DNA of 64,000 bases from Pseudonocardia sp. SCN 73-27. Lineage in GTDB: Bacteria; Actinomycetota; Actinomycetes; Mycobacteriales; Pseudonocardiaceae. Each line of letters begins with the position of its first letter. Positions within the stretch are counted from its first letter, which is position 1. The stretch is taken from positions 35,806-99,805 of the forward strand of contig MEGH01000023.1 of the NCBI GenBank assembly GCA_001725415.1. Reading direction: 5' to 3'. The translations under genes and the position numbers were made by a program. Of the stretch, positions 1 to 8,824 are shown one piece after another. The notes under the pieces are model-generated. The model saw nothing but the letters and a program-made list of their open reading frames with translations. It did no database searches and was not told where the DNA came from.

Positions 1-857
1 GGGCGGGGCTGCTCACCAACGACACCCTGGGCCCGTTGCGCGCCAAGCTGTCCGGCGGCCGGGGTGGTGCGCACAAGCAGCGCCGCCAGGCCCCCCGGGG
101 CCGGTACGCCCAGCTCCGCGCGGGCCGGCCCGCGATGCCGACGCGCGGCGGCCCGCCGTCCGTCGGCGGCCACCTCGAACGCCACGGCGTCCTCACCCGC
201 GGAGCGCTGTCGACCGAACGCGGCAAGGGCGGGTTCGCCGCCGTCTACCGGGTGCTCCGCGCGATGGAGGACTCGGGACGGTGCCGGCGCGGGTACGTCG
301 TCGACGGGCTCGGGGCCGCCCAGTTCGCGGTCCCGGGGGCGATCGACCGGCTGCGGGCACTGTCGCGTCCCGACGGGTCGGCAGCCCCGTCCGCTCCGGA
401 CGAGCCGGCCGAGCTCGAGTTCGGCGACGGCCCCACCGGCCCGGGGATGACCCGTCGTGCCGGACGTGGGCGGCAGGAACCGTCCGGCCCGTCGGCCGTC
501 GTGCTCGCCGCCGCCGATCCCGCCCAGCCCTACGGCGCCGCGCTCGACTGGCCGTCGACGGTCGGCGAGTCGTCACACCGGCCCGGCCGCAAGGCGGGCG
601 CGCTGGTGGTGCTCGTCGACGGGGCCCCCGCGCTGTACGTGGAGCGTGGCGGCCGGTCGTTGCTGTCGTTCACCGACGACCGGACGGAGCTCCGCGCCGG
701 GGCCGACGCCTTGGCCGGGGCGGTGCACGAGGGCTGGCTCGGCTCGTTGGCGGTGGAGAAGGCCGACGGGGTGGGCTCGCTCGCGTCGGACCTGACGGAC
801 GTCCTCACCGAGGCGGGATTCCGCGTGACGCCGAAGGGCCTGCGCCTGCGCGCCTGA
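1..857 (+). CDS. lhr: ATP-dependent helicase Lhr, C-terminal part (5' end outside window)
   Basis: The frame is open from the left edge (first full codon at base 3) to a TGA at 855-857, so about 284 C-terminal residues are visible. The start, GLLTNDTLGPLRAKL, and the later ERHGVLTRGAL and FAAVYRVLRAMEDSGR segments resemble the C-terminal Lhr-core and Lhr-CTD region of large actinobacterial Lhr helicases, which unwind RNA:DNA hybrids and are implicated in DNA repair. The helicase motor motifs lie outside the window. In mycobacteria lhr is next to the glycosylase gene nei. Here an Nei-type gene is about 9 kb downstream, separated by lipid, membrane and signalling genes. A family A repeat begins six bases after the stop. 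Confidence 0.85.
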   Translation, partial: AGLLTNDTLGPLRAKLSGGRGGAHKQRRQAPRGRYAQLRAGRPAMPTRGGPPSVGGHLERHGVLTRGALSTERGKGGFAAVYRVLRAMEDSGRCRRGYVVDGLGAAQFAVPGAIDRLRALSRPDGSAAPSAPDEPAELEFGDGPTGPGMTRRAGRGRQEPSGPSAVVLAAADPAQPYGAALDWPSTVGESSHRPGRKAGALVVLVDGAPALYVERGGRSLLSFTDDRTELRAGADALAGAVHEGWLGSLAVEKADGVGSLASDLTDVLTEAGFRVTPKGLRLRA

Positions 858-862
858 CGTGA

Positions 863-927
863 CCGCCGAGTTCGACCGGACACTGCGCCGGACCATGATC
901 GACGCAGTCCGGTGTCGAACTGGGCGG
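863..927. repeat. Family A intergenic inverted repeat, copy 1
   Basis: The arms are CCGCCGAGTTCGAC and GTCGAACTGGGCGG, with an asymmetric centre that contains CCATGATCGA. The element starts six bases after the lhr stop and lies before the next gene on the same strand. The same arms and centre recur at 3993-4056, 40226-40282 and 58248-58312. It could fold as a long imperfect hairpin; no U-tract follows. Confidence 0.75.
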
Positions 928-1004
928 TTGCCCGGTCGGCGACGGCCGCAGCATCCTGGGTTCCCGGCGCGACGCCGCGCCGACCTGCGTTCCGGGAGCG
1001 TCGG

Positions 1005-1964
1005 ATGTCTCGCCGGCCGTCGAGCACGTGCGTGGTGTGGCTCGCGGTCGTCCTGGCAGTCCTGTCCGCGGCGGCGTGCAGCGGCGCGCCGTCCGGCAAC
1101 CGGAGCTTCGACGTCCACTCCCCCGGTGACCTGGCGTTGTCGCCGGACGGGGGCACGGCCTACGTCGTCGACCAGGCCGACGGGGTGGTCCGCGCCGTCG
1201 ACACGGGCAACGGGCGGGAGCGGCTGCCCGTCGACGCCCCGTTCACCGACTCCCTGGCCGCCGACCACGCCGGGACCCGGCTGTTCGCGTTCTCCCGCTC
1301 GGCCGGCGCGGTCACGGAGATCGACCTGCTGTCGATGGCGGTGGTCGCCCGCATCTCCGCGGACGACCCCGTCGCGGTGGCGATCGCGCCCGACGACTCC
1401 CGGGCCTACGTCGCGAGCGGTCGCGGCGGGTCGCTGACGGTCCTGGACCTGGCGTCGGGGGCGGCGGTGGTGCGCCCGGTGGGTGTCTCACCGAGCGACG
1501 TCGTCGCGGCGGGCGGGCACGTGTACGTCGCGCTGGCGGCGACCCGCACCGTCGCGGTGCTCAGCCCCGACGGTGTCGCGGTGGGCGAGGTCCGGCTCCC
1601 GATGAGTGCCGTGACCAGAGGGAACCCGATCCGGATCGCCGTCACCCCCGACGGGTCGACGTTGCTGGCGCTCGACCCGGTGCGCAGCGAGCTGTACGTC
1701 GTCGATCCGCGGTCGTCGGAGCTGCTCTCGACGCTCGGCGCCGCCGAGGGCTCGTCGGAGCTGCGGATGTCGGCGGACGGGGCGCGCGCGTACGTGGTCG
1801 GGACGACGGCGACGGACATCGCGGAGATCGACGTCCGGACCCGGGCCCGGACGACGACGGTGTCGCTGGGGTGCACCCCGGGTGGGATCGCGGAGACGCC
1901 GGACGGCCGTGCGCTGGTCGCGACGTGCCCGGGGCTCGACACCGTCGTGCTGCGGGCGCGGTGA
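1005..1964 (+). CDS. YVTN-type beta-propeller lipoprotein
   Basis: A 319-residue protein. The ATG at 1005 is preferred over the upstream in-frame ATG at 912 because it gives a clean export signal: Arg-Arg, a hydrophobic core VVWLAVVLAVLS, then AAAC as a lipobox-like site. GGGAG stands about 10 bases upstream. The rest is a series of about seven repeats with phrases such as LALSPDGGTAYVVD, IAVTPDGST and AETPDGRAL, the SPDG/TPDG turns of YVTN or Lgl-like beta-propellers. It is probably an exported, lipid-anchored propeller with a binding or scaffold role; no catalytic residues are evident. The ligand cannot be inferred. It stands alone between lhr and the acetoacetyl-CoA synthetase. Confidence 0.75.
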   Translation: MSRRPSSTCVVWLAVVLAVLSAAACSGAPSGNRSFDVHSPGDLALSPDGGTAYVVDQADGVVRAVDTGNGRERLPVDAPFTDSLAADHAGTRLFAFSRSAGAVTEIDLLSMAVVARISADDPVAVAIAPDDSRAYVASGRGGSLTVLDLASGAAVVRPVGVSPSDVVAAGGHVYVALAATRTVAVLSPDGVAVGEVRLPMSAVTRGNPIRIAVTPDGSTLLALDPVRSELYVVDPRSSELLSTLGAAEGSSELRMSADGARAYVVGTTATDIAEIDVRTRARTTTVSLGCTPGGIAETPDGRALVATCPGLDTVVLRAR

Positions 1965-2011
1965 CCCGCTCTTCGGATGACAAGGGGACCGTCGCGTCGG
2001 ATGATCGGGCC

Positions 2012-3982
2012 ATGCGCGACGACGCCCAGGGTCCTGTCATGCGGCGTCCCGCCGCCGATGTCCTCGACACGACCGGGATCGGTCGCTACGTCGGATGGCT
2101 CGCCGCGGAACGGGACCTGCGCTTCGACGACTACGACGCACTCTGGGAGTGGTCCGTCGCGGAGCCGGAGGACTTCTGGGAGTCGATCTGGGACCACTTC
2201 GCCGTCGACGGCGACCACGAGCAGGTGCTGGGCTCGACGGAGATGCCGGGGGCGCAGTGGTTCCCGGGTTCGCGGGTCAACTACGCGCGTCACATGCTGC
2301 GCCACGCCCTGTCCGGCGACGCGGACGACGACGTCGCGATCATCGCCCGCTCCCAGACCCGGGACCCGGTGGAGCTGACGTTCGCCGAGCTGGCCGACCA
2401 GGTCGGGCGGGCGCGAGCCGGGCTGCAGCGGCTGGGGGTGCAGGCCGGCGACCGCGTCGTCGCCTACCTGCCCAACATCCCCGAGGCGCTGGTCGCGTTC
2501 CTGGCGGCGGCGAGCCTGGGGGCGACGTGGGCGTCGTGCGCGCCGGAGTTCGGGTCACGGTCGGTGGTCGACCGGTTCGCGCAGGTCGAGCCGACGGTGC
2601 TGTTGACCGTCGGCGGATACACCCACGGCGCCAAGGCGATCGACAAGAGCACGGAGGTCGCGGCGATCCGGGCGGGCCTGCCGAGCGTGCGGCACGTCGT
2701 CGCGGTGCCGTTCGGTCCGGTCGAGGTGCCGGACGCGATGCCGTGGGGCGATCTCCTCGCCGAGCCCGGCCCGCTCGAGTTCGACCCGGTGCCGTTCGAT
2801 CAGCCGCTCTACGTGCTGTTCTCGTCGGGGACGACGGGCCTGCCCAAGGTGATCGTCCACTCCCACGGCGGCATCCTGCTCGAGCACCTCAAGCTGCACG
2901 CCCTGCATCTCGACACCCGCCCCGGCGACCGGGCCCTCTGGTTCACGACGACGGCCTGGGCGATGTGGAACATCACGATCTCGGCGATGCTCGTCGGCGG
3001 TTCACTGGTGCTGCTCGACGGCAACCCGCTCTACCCGGACCTCGAGGAGCAGTGGCGGATCGTCGCCGAGACGGGGGCGTCGCTGCTCGGGACCAGCCCC
3101 GGCTACCTGATGGCGTGCCGCGCGCAGGGCGTGCGCCCGACCGAGCTGCTCGGCGGCAGCGCCGGGACGCTGCGGCAGATCGGGGTGACGGGTGCGCCAC
3201 TGCCCGCGGAGGCGTTCGACTGGCTCTCCGAGCAGTTCGGCGACGACGTCCTGATCAACTCGATCAGCGGCGGCACCGACGTGTGCAGCGCGTTCGTCGG
3301 CGGCGGGCCGTGGCAGCCGGTGTACCGGGGCGAGATCGCCGGGCCGTGCCTGGGCGTCGACGTCACCGCGTTCGACCCCGACGGCAAGGAGATCGTCGAC
3401 GAGTTGGGCGAGCTGGTGGTGCGGGCGCCGATGCCGTCGATGCCGGTGCGGTTCTGGGACGACCCGGGCGACGAGCGCTACCGCGAGGCCTACTTCGACA
3501 CCTACCCCGGCGTGTGGCGCCATGGGGACTGGGTCATCCGCACGCGGTACCGCAGCTTCGTGGTGACGGGCCGCTCCGACGCGACGCTCAACCGCGGCGG
3601 GGTGCGGCTGGGCACCGCGGAGTTCTACTCCGTGGTCGAGGACCTGCCGGAGATCGACGACAGCCTCGTCGTGCACCTGGAGGATGCCACGGGCGCGACG
3701 TCGGGGAACCTGGTGCTGTTCGTGGTGCTGGACGAGGGCGCCGAGCTCGACGACGCGCTGCGCCAGAAGATCCGCGGCACCCTGCGCGCGGAGCTGTCGC
3801 CGCGGCACGCACCCGACCACATCGCGGCCGTCCCCGCGGTGCCGCGGACCCTGACGGGCAAGAAGCTGGAGAAGCCGATCAAGCAGGTGCTGCTCGGGAA
3901 GGAACCGGGGGACGTCATCAGCGCGGACGCGGTGAGCGACTTCGACGCCGTCGCGGCCTACCGGGACGCGGCTCGCACCTGA
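2012..3982 (+). CDS. Acetoacetyl-CoA synthetase (acetoacetate-CoA ligase)
   Basis: A 656-residue member of the ANL adenylate-forming superfamily that activates acetoacetate to acetoacetyl-CoA with ATP. The AMP-binding P-loop SSGTTGLPK is near residue 270. The N-terminal DYDALWEWSVAEPEDFWESIW block is typical of acetoacetyl-CoA synthetases rather than acetyl-CoA synthetases. The C-terminal lid has PRTLTGKKLEKPIK with the conserved lysine. Length fits the family. The ATG at 2012 is chosen, but the ATG at 2039 is also possible; neither has a strong ribosome binding site. The likely role is ketone-body or leucine breakdown, or salvage of acetoacetate for lipid synthesis. It is followed by a family A repeat shared with the convergent lipoprotein gene. 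Confidence 0.9.
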   Translation: MRDDAQGPVMRRPAADVLDTTGIGRYVGWLAAERDLRFDDYDALWEWSVAEPEDFWESIWDHFAVDGDHEQVLGSTEMPGAQWFPGSRVNYARHMLRHALSGDADDDVAIIARSQTRDPVELTFAELADQVGRARAGLQRLGVQAGDRVVAYLPNIPEALVAFLAAASLGATWASCAPEFGSRSVVDRFAQVEPTVLLTVGGYTHGAKAIDKSTEVAAIRAGLPSVRHVVAVPFGPVEVPDAMPWGDLLAEPGPLEFDPVPFDQPLYVLFSSGTTGLPKVIVHSHGGILLEHLKLHALHLDTRPGDRALWFTTTAWAMWNITISAMLVGGSLVLLDGNPLYPDLEEQWRIVAETGASLLGTSPGYLMACRAQGVRPTELLGGSAGTLRQIGVTGAPLPAEAFDWLSEQFGDDVLINSISGGTDVCSAFVGGGPWQPVYRGEIAGPCLGVDVTAFDPDGKEIVDELGELVVRAPMPSMPVRFWDDPGDERYREAYFDTYPGVWRHGDWVIRTRYRSFVVTGRSDATLNRGGVRLGTAEFYSVVEDLPEIDDSLVVHLEDATGATSGNLVLFVVLDEGAELDDALRQKIRGTLRAELSPRHAPDHIAAVPAVPRTLTGKKLEKPIKQVLLGKEPGDVISADAVSDFDAVAAYRDAART

Positions 3983-3992
3983 CGGCCGTTCA

Positions 3993-4056
3993 CGCCGAGT
4001 TCGACATCAGCCTGGACGCGTCCATGATCGAACCAGCGTGGCGTCGAACTCGGCGG
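3993..4056. repeat. Family A intergenic inverted repeat, copy 2
   Basis: The arms are CGCCGAGTTCGACATCAG and GTCGAACTCGGCGG around a centre containing CCATGATCGAACCAG. It lies exactly in the 84-bp gap between two convergent genes, 11 bases after one stop and 11 bases before the other, which suits a bidirectional transcript end. Confidence 0.8.
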
Positions 4057-4066
4057 GGTTCGGTGC

Positions 4067-4552
4067 TCAGGACCCGAACGCCGACCTCAGCGCGCGCAGG
4101 GCGTCCTGCAGCGAGGCCAGCGCGGGTCCGCACACCGCGGGGTCCGGGGCCGGGCCCTGGCCGGGTGGGAGCAGGCAGCCACCCTTGGTGAGCCGGTCGA
4201 CCGCGCCGTCGACGGAGTTCGCCGCCGCGGTGACCGCGGCCTGCTCGGCGGGGCCGTGGGCAGCGGCGCGGGCGGCGACGGTCGCGTTGGCGACCTCCCG
4301 GACGAACCGCGCGCACTGCGGGTAGACCCGCGTGGCGTCCTGGGTGGCGCACTCGTCCTTGCCGAACACCGTCAGCTTGTCGACGACGTCCGCGCGCTGC
4401 GCGGTCGGAGAGGCGTCGCGGGAGGCCTGGGCCGCGTTCGACGAGGTCTGCGGCGTCTGGGCGCAGCCGGCGGTCAGCGCGGCGACGGCGGCGAGCCCGC
4501 AGAGGAACAGCCGCAGCCGGGGACCGACGGGACCTCGCACAGACACCGGCAC
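4067..4552 (-). CDS. Small secreted lipoprotein, unknown function
   Basis: A 161-residue protein. The N-terminus RLRLFLCGLAAVAALTAGC is a signal peptide ending in a classical lipobox, LTAGC, so it should be anchored outside the membrane. Three GTG codons (4552, 4546, 4540) could start it; 4552 is used because AGGG lies about 8 bases upstream. The mature part has four cysteines in two pairs (DECATQD/YPQC and GGC/AVCGP), which could form two disulfides, and is otherwise Ala-rich and helical. No family was recognised. It is downstream of the YidC paralogue on the same strand, 89 bp away, and may share its transcript. Confidence 0.7.
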   Translation of the reverse strand: MPVSVRGPVGPRLRLFLCGLAAVAALTAGCAQTPQTSSNAAQASRDASPTAQRADVVDKLTVFGKDECATQDATRVYPQCARFVREVANATVAARAAAHGPAEQAAVTAAANSVDGAVDRLTKGGCLLPPGQGPAPDPAVCGPALASLQDALRALRSAFGS

Positions 4553-4641
4553 GGGGTCGACCCTATGCCCGACACCGTTTCCGCCGGCGCCCACCCGCCG
4601 CCGCCCCCGCACGAACGACCCCGGCCCTGACGAACGGCAGC

Positions 4642-5718
4642 TCAGTGCCGCCCACCCTTGCGGGCACCCGGCTTGCGACGGCCCGCGGCCGCCTTCCCCG
4701 ACGTCCCGGCCGGCCGGCGCGGCCCACCGACCCCCGACGACGCCTGTGCCTGACCACCACGACGGGGACCCGCCTGCACGGGCTTGGCGCCGGGCTTGCG
4801 CGTCGGCGTCGCGGGCCTGGACCCGGGTCGTGGCGCGCTGTCCGCAGCCGTCACCGCGGCGGCGGCCCGTTGCTCGGCGAGTTGTTCGTCCTCGCGGTCC
4901 ATCGCCTTGTGGACGAGGTGCTGCTGAACCATCGTCCAGCAGTTGTTGGTCAGCCAGTACAGCAGGATCGCGATCGGGAACGTGAAGAACAGCCCGCCGA
5001 GGATCACGCCGAGCGGGAAGATCCACGGCGTCAGCTTCATGAACCCGGCCATCTGCGCGGCCTGAGTCCCGGGCTCGGGCACCACGGTCTGCGTGGCGAG
5101 CTGCTGGCGCTGCGAGTTGCGCGCGGTGATGTGGGTGGCGACGGCCGCGAGCAGCATCAGCGGCACCGCGACGACGATCACCTCCCAGCGGTCGACGTGC
5201 GTGCCGAAGGAGTCGAGCAGCGACTGGGGCATCCGCACCCACGACGACAGCGGCGCCCCGAAGAGCCGCGCCTCCAGGAAGGAGCGCACCTCGTCGGGAC
5301 CGAAGACGTAGTTGCCGATGGCGGCGTTCTGCTCGAACGTCAGCCCGGGCCGGTTGAAGTAGCGCAGCACGTGCAGCAGCGCGAGGAACACCGGCATCTG
5401 GATGAGCAGCGGCAGGCAGCCGCCCATCATGGAGACGCCGTGCTCCTTCTGGAGCTTCTGGGTCTCCTCGGCCATCTTCTGCTTGTCGCCGGCGTGGCGT
5501 TTGCGGATCTCGGCGAGCTGCGGGGCGATGACGCGCATCCGCCGCCCGGACCGCACCTGCGACAGGAACGGCTTGATCATGACGGCGCGCAGCGTCAGTA
5601 CCAGGAAGACGACCGACAACGCCCAGGCGAACCCGCTCGACGGGCCCAGGACCAGCGCGAACGCCTGGTGCCAGAACCACATGACGGCGGAGACGGGGTA
5701 GTAGAGGAAGTTCAGCAC
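4642..5718 (-). CDS. yidC: YidC/Oxa1-family membrane protein insertase (paralogue)
   Basis: About 358 residues with the Oxa1 core: LNFLYYPVSAVMWFWHQAF at the N-terminus, a membrane segment before the conserved IKPFLSQVRSGRRM positive patch, the helical hairpin QLAEIRKRHAGDKQKMAEE, then MGGCLPLLIQMPVFLALL and two further membrane segments. The tail from about residue 295 is very basic (RRPAGTSGKAAAGRRKPGARKGGRH spans its end), a usual ribosome-contact feature of Oxa1 proteins. It inserts proteins into the cytoplasmic membrane. The GTG at 5718 fits the family N-terminus; an upstream start cannot be excluded. It is not in the rpmH-rnpA-yidC-jag context of the main actinobacterial yidC, so it is probably a second copy. 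Confidence 0.85.
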   Translation of the reverse strand: MLNFLYYPVSAVMWFWHQAFALVLGPSSGFAWALSVVFLVLTLRAVMIKPFLSQVRSGRRMRVIAPQLAEIRKRHAGDKQKMAEETQKLQKEHGVSMMGGCLPLLIQMPVFLALLHVLRYFNRPGLTFEQNAAIGNYVFGPDEVRSFLEARLFGAPLSSWVRMPQSLLDSFGTHVDRWEVIVVAVPLMLLAAVATHITARNSQRQQLATQTVVPEPGTQAAQMAGFMKLTPWIFPLGVILGGLFFTFPIAILLYWLTNNCWTMVQQHLVHKAMDREDEQLAEQRAAAAVTAADSAPRPGSRPATPTRKPGAKPVQAGPRRGGQAQASSGVGGPRRPAGTSGKAAAGRRKPGARKGGRH

Positions 5719-5809
5719 AGCGAACCACGGGGAACGGACACGGAAGGACTCCAGGAGGACCAGGGACGGGGGACACGGGTGTCCCGGCGGTCGGTCCGTG
5801 GAGCAGGCG

Positions 5810-6100
5810 TCAGACCGCCGGGAGCGGTCCCGACGGGGCTCGTGCCCGGGAGTGCCCTGCGGCGTCCGGGTCGTCCTGGCGCGGTGGCGCACTGCGTGAC
5901 CGGGCCTGGCGCAGGGCGCGGGCGGTGACCGCGTGCAGCGGTGCGGCGGCGACGCGCAGGACGGCGGACGCGTGCCGCGCCATCCCCCACGCCCACAGGG
6001 CGGCACCGAGGACACCGATGACGACGCCGGGCTCGCCGGCGAGCAGCGCGTAGCCCAGGACGAGCAGGACGAGTGCCTGCACCATCGGCTCGCCGCGCAT
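5810..6100 (-). CDS. Small membrane protein next to YidC (DUF6412-like)
   Basis: A 96-residue protein with a hydrophobic first half, MVQALVLLVLGYALLAGEP then VVIGVLGAALWAWGMA, probably two membrane segments, and a basic, disordered C-terminus rich in Arg, Ser and Pro. The ATG at 6100 has a strong GAGGGGG ribosome binding site 5 bases upstream, which decides the start over the ATG at 6136. It lies 91 bp upstream of the YidC paralogue on the same strand. From memory such short proteins beside actinobacterial Oxa1 paralogues are filed as DUF6412; that name is not checked. Function unknown, possibly a partner of the insertase. Confidence 0.65.
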   Translation of the reverse strand: MRGEPMVQALVLLVLGYALLAGEPGVVIGVLGAALWAWGMARHASAVLRVAAAPLHAVTARALRQARSRSAPPRQDDPDAAGHSRARAPSGPLPAV

Positions 6101-6144
6101 CGTCACCCCCTCACCGCAGACGACGGTACCGGACACCGCGCGCG

Positions 6145-6783
6145 TCAGGTCGTCAGCAGTCCGCGCCGGTAGGCGGCCGACACGGCGCTGGCACGGTCGC
6201 GGACGTCGAGCTTGGCGTAGATGTGGAGCAGGTGGGTCTTGATCGTCGCCTCGCTGATGAACAGCTTGCGGGCGGCCTCACGGTTGGTGGCACCGCCGGC
6301 GACGAGCTGCAGCACCTCCAGCTCGCGGGCCGACAGTGCCTCCTCGGCGGGGCTGCGGACCTGACCCATGAGCCGGCCGGCGACCGCGGGTGAGAGCACG
6401 GCCTCGCCGCGGTGGGCGGCGCGGACGGCGCGCAGCAGCTCCTCGCGCGGGGTGTCCTTGAGCAGGTAGCCGGTGGCGCCGGCTTCGATGGCGGGCAGGA
6501 CGTCGCGGTCGGTGTCGAACGTCGTCAGCACGAGGACGCGTGGGCCGGACCCGGTGCGGCGCAGCTGCTTGATGGCCTCGACGCCGCCCATGACGGGCAT
6601 CCGCAGGTCCATGAGGACGACGTCGACGGGGTCGTCCGACGCCGCGACCCGCGCCAGCGCCTCGGCGCCGTCGCCCGCCTCCCCGACCACGGCCAAATCC
6701 GGTTCGGCGGACAGCACGCCGCGCAACCCGTCGCGGACCACGGGGTGGTCGTCCACGATCAGGATCCGGATGGGCGGATTCAC
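6145..6783 (-). CDS. NarL/LuxR-type response regulator
   Basis: A 212-residue two-domain regulator. The receiver has the acidic pair D11-D12, the phosphoacceptor D59 in VLMDLRMP and K109 in GYLLKDTP. The C-terminal LuxR helix-turn-helix is LSARELEVLQLVAGGATN through about residue 195. Its ATG overlaps the stop of the kinase gene by four bases (ATGA), so the two are translationally coupled partners. With the ABC genes upstream it forms an operon of ATPase, permease, kinase and regulator, a layout common for envelope-stress or drug-response exporters. A perfect 20-bp palindrome upstream of the operon (9808-9827) is a candidate binding site. Confidence 0.92.
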   Translation of the reverse strand: MNPPIRILIVDDHPVVRDGLRGVLSAEPDLAVVGEAGDGAEALARVAASDDPVDVVLMDLRMPVMGGVEAIKQLRRTGSGPRVLVLTTFDTDRDVLPAIEAGATGYLLKDTPREELLRAVRAAHRGEAVLSPAVAGRLMGQVRSPAEEALSARELEVLQLVAGGATNREAARKLFISEATIKTHLLHIYAKLDVRDRASAVSAAYRRGLLTT

Positions 6784-8027
6784 AGGGTCACCTCCGCCGG
6801 GATCGCCGGCACGCTCGCGCTCAGCGCGGTCCCTTCACCGGGCGCGCTCTCCACCGTCAGCGTGCCCGACACCCGGTGCACGCGTTGCTCCATCGCCGTC
6901 AGCCCGAAGCCACCGCCGGCGCGGTCGGGCGGGTCGAAGCCGCGGCCGTCGTCGCGGACGTCGAGAACCACCACGTCGTCCATGTAGGACAACGTGATGC
7001 CGACGGTCGTCGCGTCGGAATGCTTGGCGACGTTGGCCAGCGCCTCCTGTGCCACCCGGAACAGCGCGACCTCCACGTCGGGCAGCAGTGGCCGGGTCGC
7101 GCCCGTGGTCTCGCGGCGGACCCGGATGCCGGTGGTCTCCGACCAGCGCTCGACGAGGTCGCCCAGCGCCTCGGGCAGCTGCGCGTCCTCCAGCGGTTCG
7201 GGGCGCAGCGCGTCGACCGAGCGGCGGGCCTCGGTGAGGCTCTCCCGGGCCAGGCCGCGGGCGATCCGCATCCGTTCACGGACGTCGGCGTCGGTGGTGG
7301 CGGCGTCGGCGGCCTCGAGCTGGGTGACGATCCCGGTGAGGCCCTGGGCGATCGTGTCGTGGATCTCCCGGGCCATCCGGGTACGTTCGTCCTGCACACC
7401 GGCCTGCCGGGCCTGTGCGACGAGCTGGGCGTGGAGCTGCACGTTCTCCGCCAGCGCCGTCTCGAGCTCGGCGATCATCTTCTTGCGACGTTCGGTCTGC
7501 TGCGCGCTCATCGTGGAGAACCAGACGAACCCGCCCGCGATGAGCGAGTTCCCCAGGATCAGCGCCGCCAACGCCCACCACCAGCCGGGGCTCCACGGCA
7601 GCGCCAGCCGCCCGCCCATCTGGGAGAACGCGGCGCACGCCGCGGCGACGCCGATCGCCGGGCACCGCCACGTCCCGTACAGGTAGCAGGCGGCGTGGCC
7701 GTAGGCGCCGATCGTCATGAATGCGAAGAACGGCGAGAACCAGGTCAACGCGGCCATGAGGACCAGCAGCCCGACCACGTAGACCGCGCCGATCCACGGG
7801 GTGAGGGCGAGGACGGGTCTGCGGACCGACAGCACCACGATCCAGACGAACGCGACCGCGCAGAGCGTGCCGATCCAGGACCAGTCGAGTGTCCCCGGGT
7901 CGTCGCCGAGGGCGACAGCCGTGAGGATCGCGCCGAGCGCGAGGCCGACGAGCGCGGCGAAGCGGTCGATGAAGCTGTCCACCCGCTCCTCGACGGCGTC
8001 GAGACGGTCCTGCTCCCGCGTCGTCAT
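6780..8027 (-). CDS. Sensor histidine kinase, HisKA_3 type
   Basis: A 415-residue membrane kinase. Residues about 20-172 hold five or six hydrophobic segments with almost no extracellular domain, an intramembrane-sensing layout. A short coiled coil follows (AELETALAENVQLHAQLVAQARQ in pieces), then the phosphoacceptor H223 in REIHDTIAQGL and an ATPase domain with DVRDDGRGFD and GGFGLTAMEQR. It belongs to the NarX/DesK/LiaS group. The ATGA overlap with the downstream regulator marks the cognate pair, and the ABC permease stops only 9 bases upstream. The signal is unknown; linkage to an ABC-2 exporter suggests membrane damage or a toxic amphiphile. Confidence 0.9.
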   Translation of the reverse strand: MTTREQDRLDAVEERVDSFIDRFAALVGLALGAILTAVALGDDPGTLDWSWIGTLCAVAFVWIVVLSVRRPVLALTPWIGAVYVVGLLVLMAALTWFSPFFAFMTIGAYGHAACYLYGTWRCPAIGVAAACAAFSQMGGRLALPWSPGWWWALAALILGNSLIAGGFVWFSTMSAQQTERRKKMIAELETALAENVQLHAQLVAQARQAGVQDERTRMAREIHDTIAQGLTGIVTQLEAADAATTDADVRERMRIARGLARESLTEARRSVDALRPEPLEDAQLPEALGDLVERWSETTGIRVRRETTGATRPLLPDVEVALFRVAQEALANVAKHSDATTVGITLSYMDDVVVLDVRDDGRGFDPPDRAGGGFGLTAMEQRVHRVSGTLTVESAPGEGTALSASVPAIPAEVTL

Positions 8028-8035
8028 CGCGCCCC

Positions 8036-8824
8036 CTACTCCCAGCGGAAGAACCTAGTCGCGAGCGCCGCCGTCAGCACGGCCCAGCCCGCGAGGACGA
8101 CCAGGTGCAGCAGCTGCGGCCACCCGCCCGCGGCCGCCGCCTGCAGCGACCCGGCGCCCGCGCCGAGCGGGGTGACGTCGCTGATCCCGCGCAGTACCTC
8201 GGGCATCACGTCACGCGGCAGCCACAGCCCGCCGAAGAACATCAGCGGGAAGAACAGCACGGTGCCGATGGCGTTGCCGGCCCGCCCGCTCGGCGCGACC
8301 GCCGCGACCAGCAGCCCCAGCCCGTAGACGGCGGCGCCGGTGAACAGCAACGCCACCAGGTACGCGAGCGGCGACTGCGGGAACGGCACCCCGAACGCCA
8401 GCCGGGCCACGACCAGCACGAGGACCGTCGACACCAGGGTGACGCCCATCATCGTGGCCATGATCGCGAGCAGCAGCGTCTGCGGGCGGACCGGCGTGGT
8501 CCGCATGCGGCGCAGCACACCCTGCTCGCGGTAGGTCGCCACCACGGCGGGCAGCCCCTGCACCGCCGACGTCGACAGCACCATGGCGACGATGATCGGC
8601 GTGTAGACGTCGATCAGCCGTGGCCCGCCCGGCGCGAGCGGCTCCTTGAACGACGGGATCAGCCCCAGCACGAGGAGCAGTACCGTCGGGAAGGCGAGTG
8701 TGAAGAAGGCGCCGACCCGGTCGCGGGCGAACAGCCGCGACTCCGACAGCGTCAGGGCGGCGAGCCCGGCGAACGGTCCGCGGCTGCGCCGGCGCGCGGT
8801 GGTCGGCACGGTGGTGGTGGTCAT
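8036..8824 (-). CDS. ABC-2 type exporter permease
   Basis: A 262-residue integral membrane protein with about six hydrophobic segments: FFTLAFPTVLLLVLGLIP, PIIVAMVLSTSAVQGLP, LLAIMATMMGVTLVSTVLVLVVAR in part, YLVALLFTGAAVYGLGLL, IGTVLFFPLMFFGGLWLP, and a last one near the C-terminus. The FGGLWLPRDVMPEVLRGISDVTPL block before the last segment is typical of ABC-2 (DrrB-like) permeases, which carry drugs, lipids or polysaccharides out of the cell. Its ATG overlaps the stop of the ATPase gene by four bases, so the two subunits are made together. Confidence 0.9.
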   Translation of the reverse strand: MTTTTVPTTARRRSRGPFAGLAALTLSESRLFARDRVGAFFTLAFPTVLLLVLGLIPSFKEPLAPGGPRLIDVYTPIIVAMVLSTSAVQGLPAVVATYREQGVLRRMRTTPVRPQTLLLAIMATMMGVTLVSTVLVLVVARLAFGVPFPQSPLAYLVALLFTGAAVYGLGLLVAAVAPSGRAGNAIGTVLFFPLMFFGGLWLPRDVMPEVLRGISDVTPLGAGAGSLQAAAAGGWPQLLHLVVLAGWAVLTAALATRFFRWE

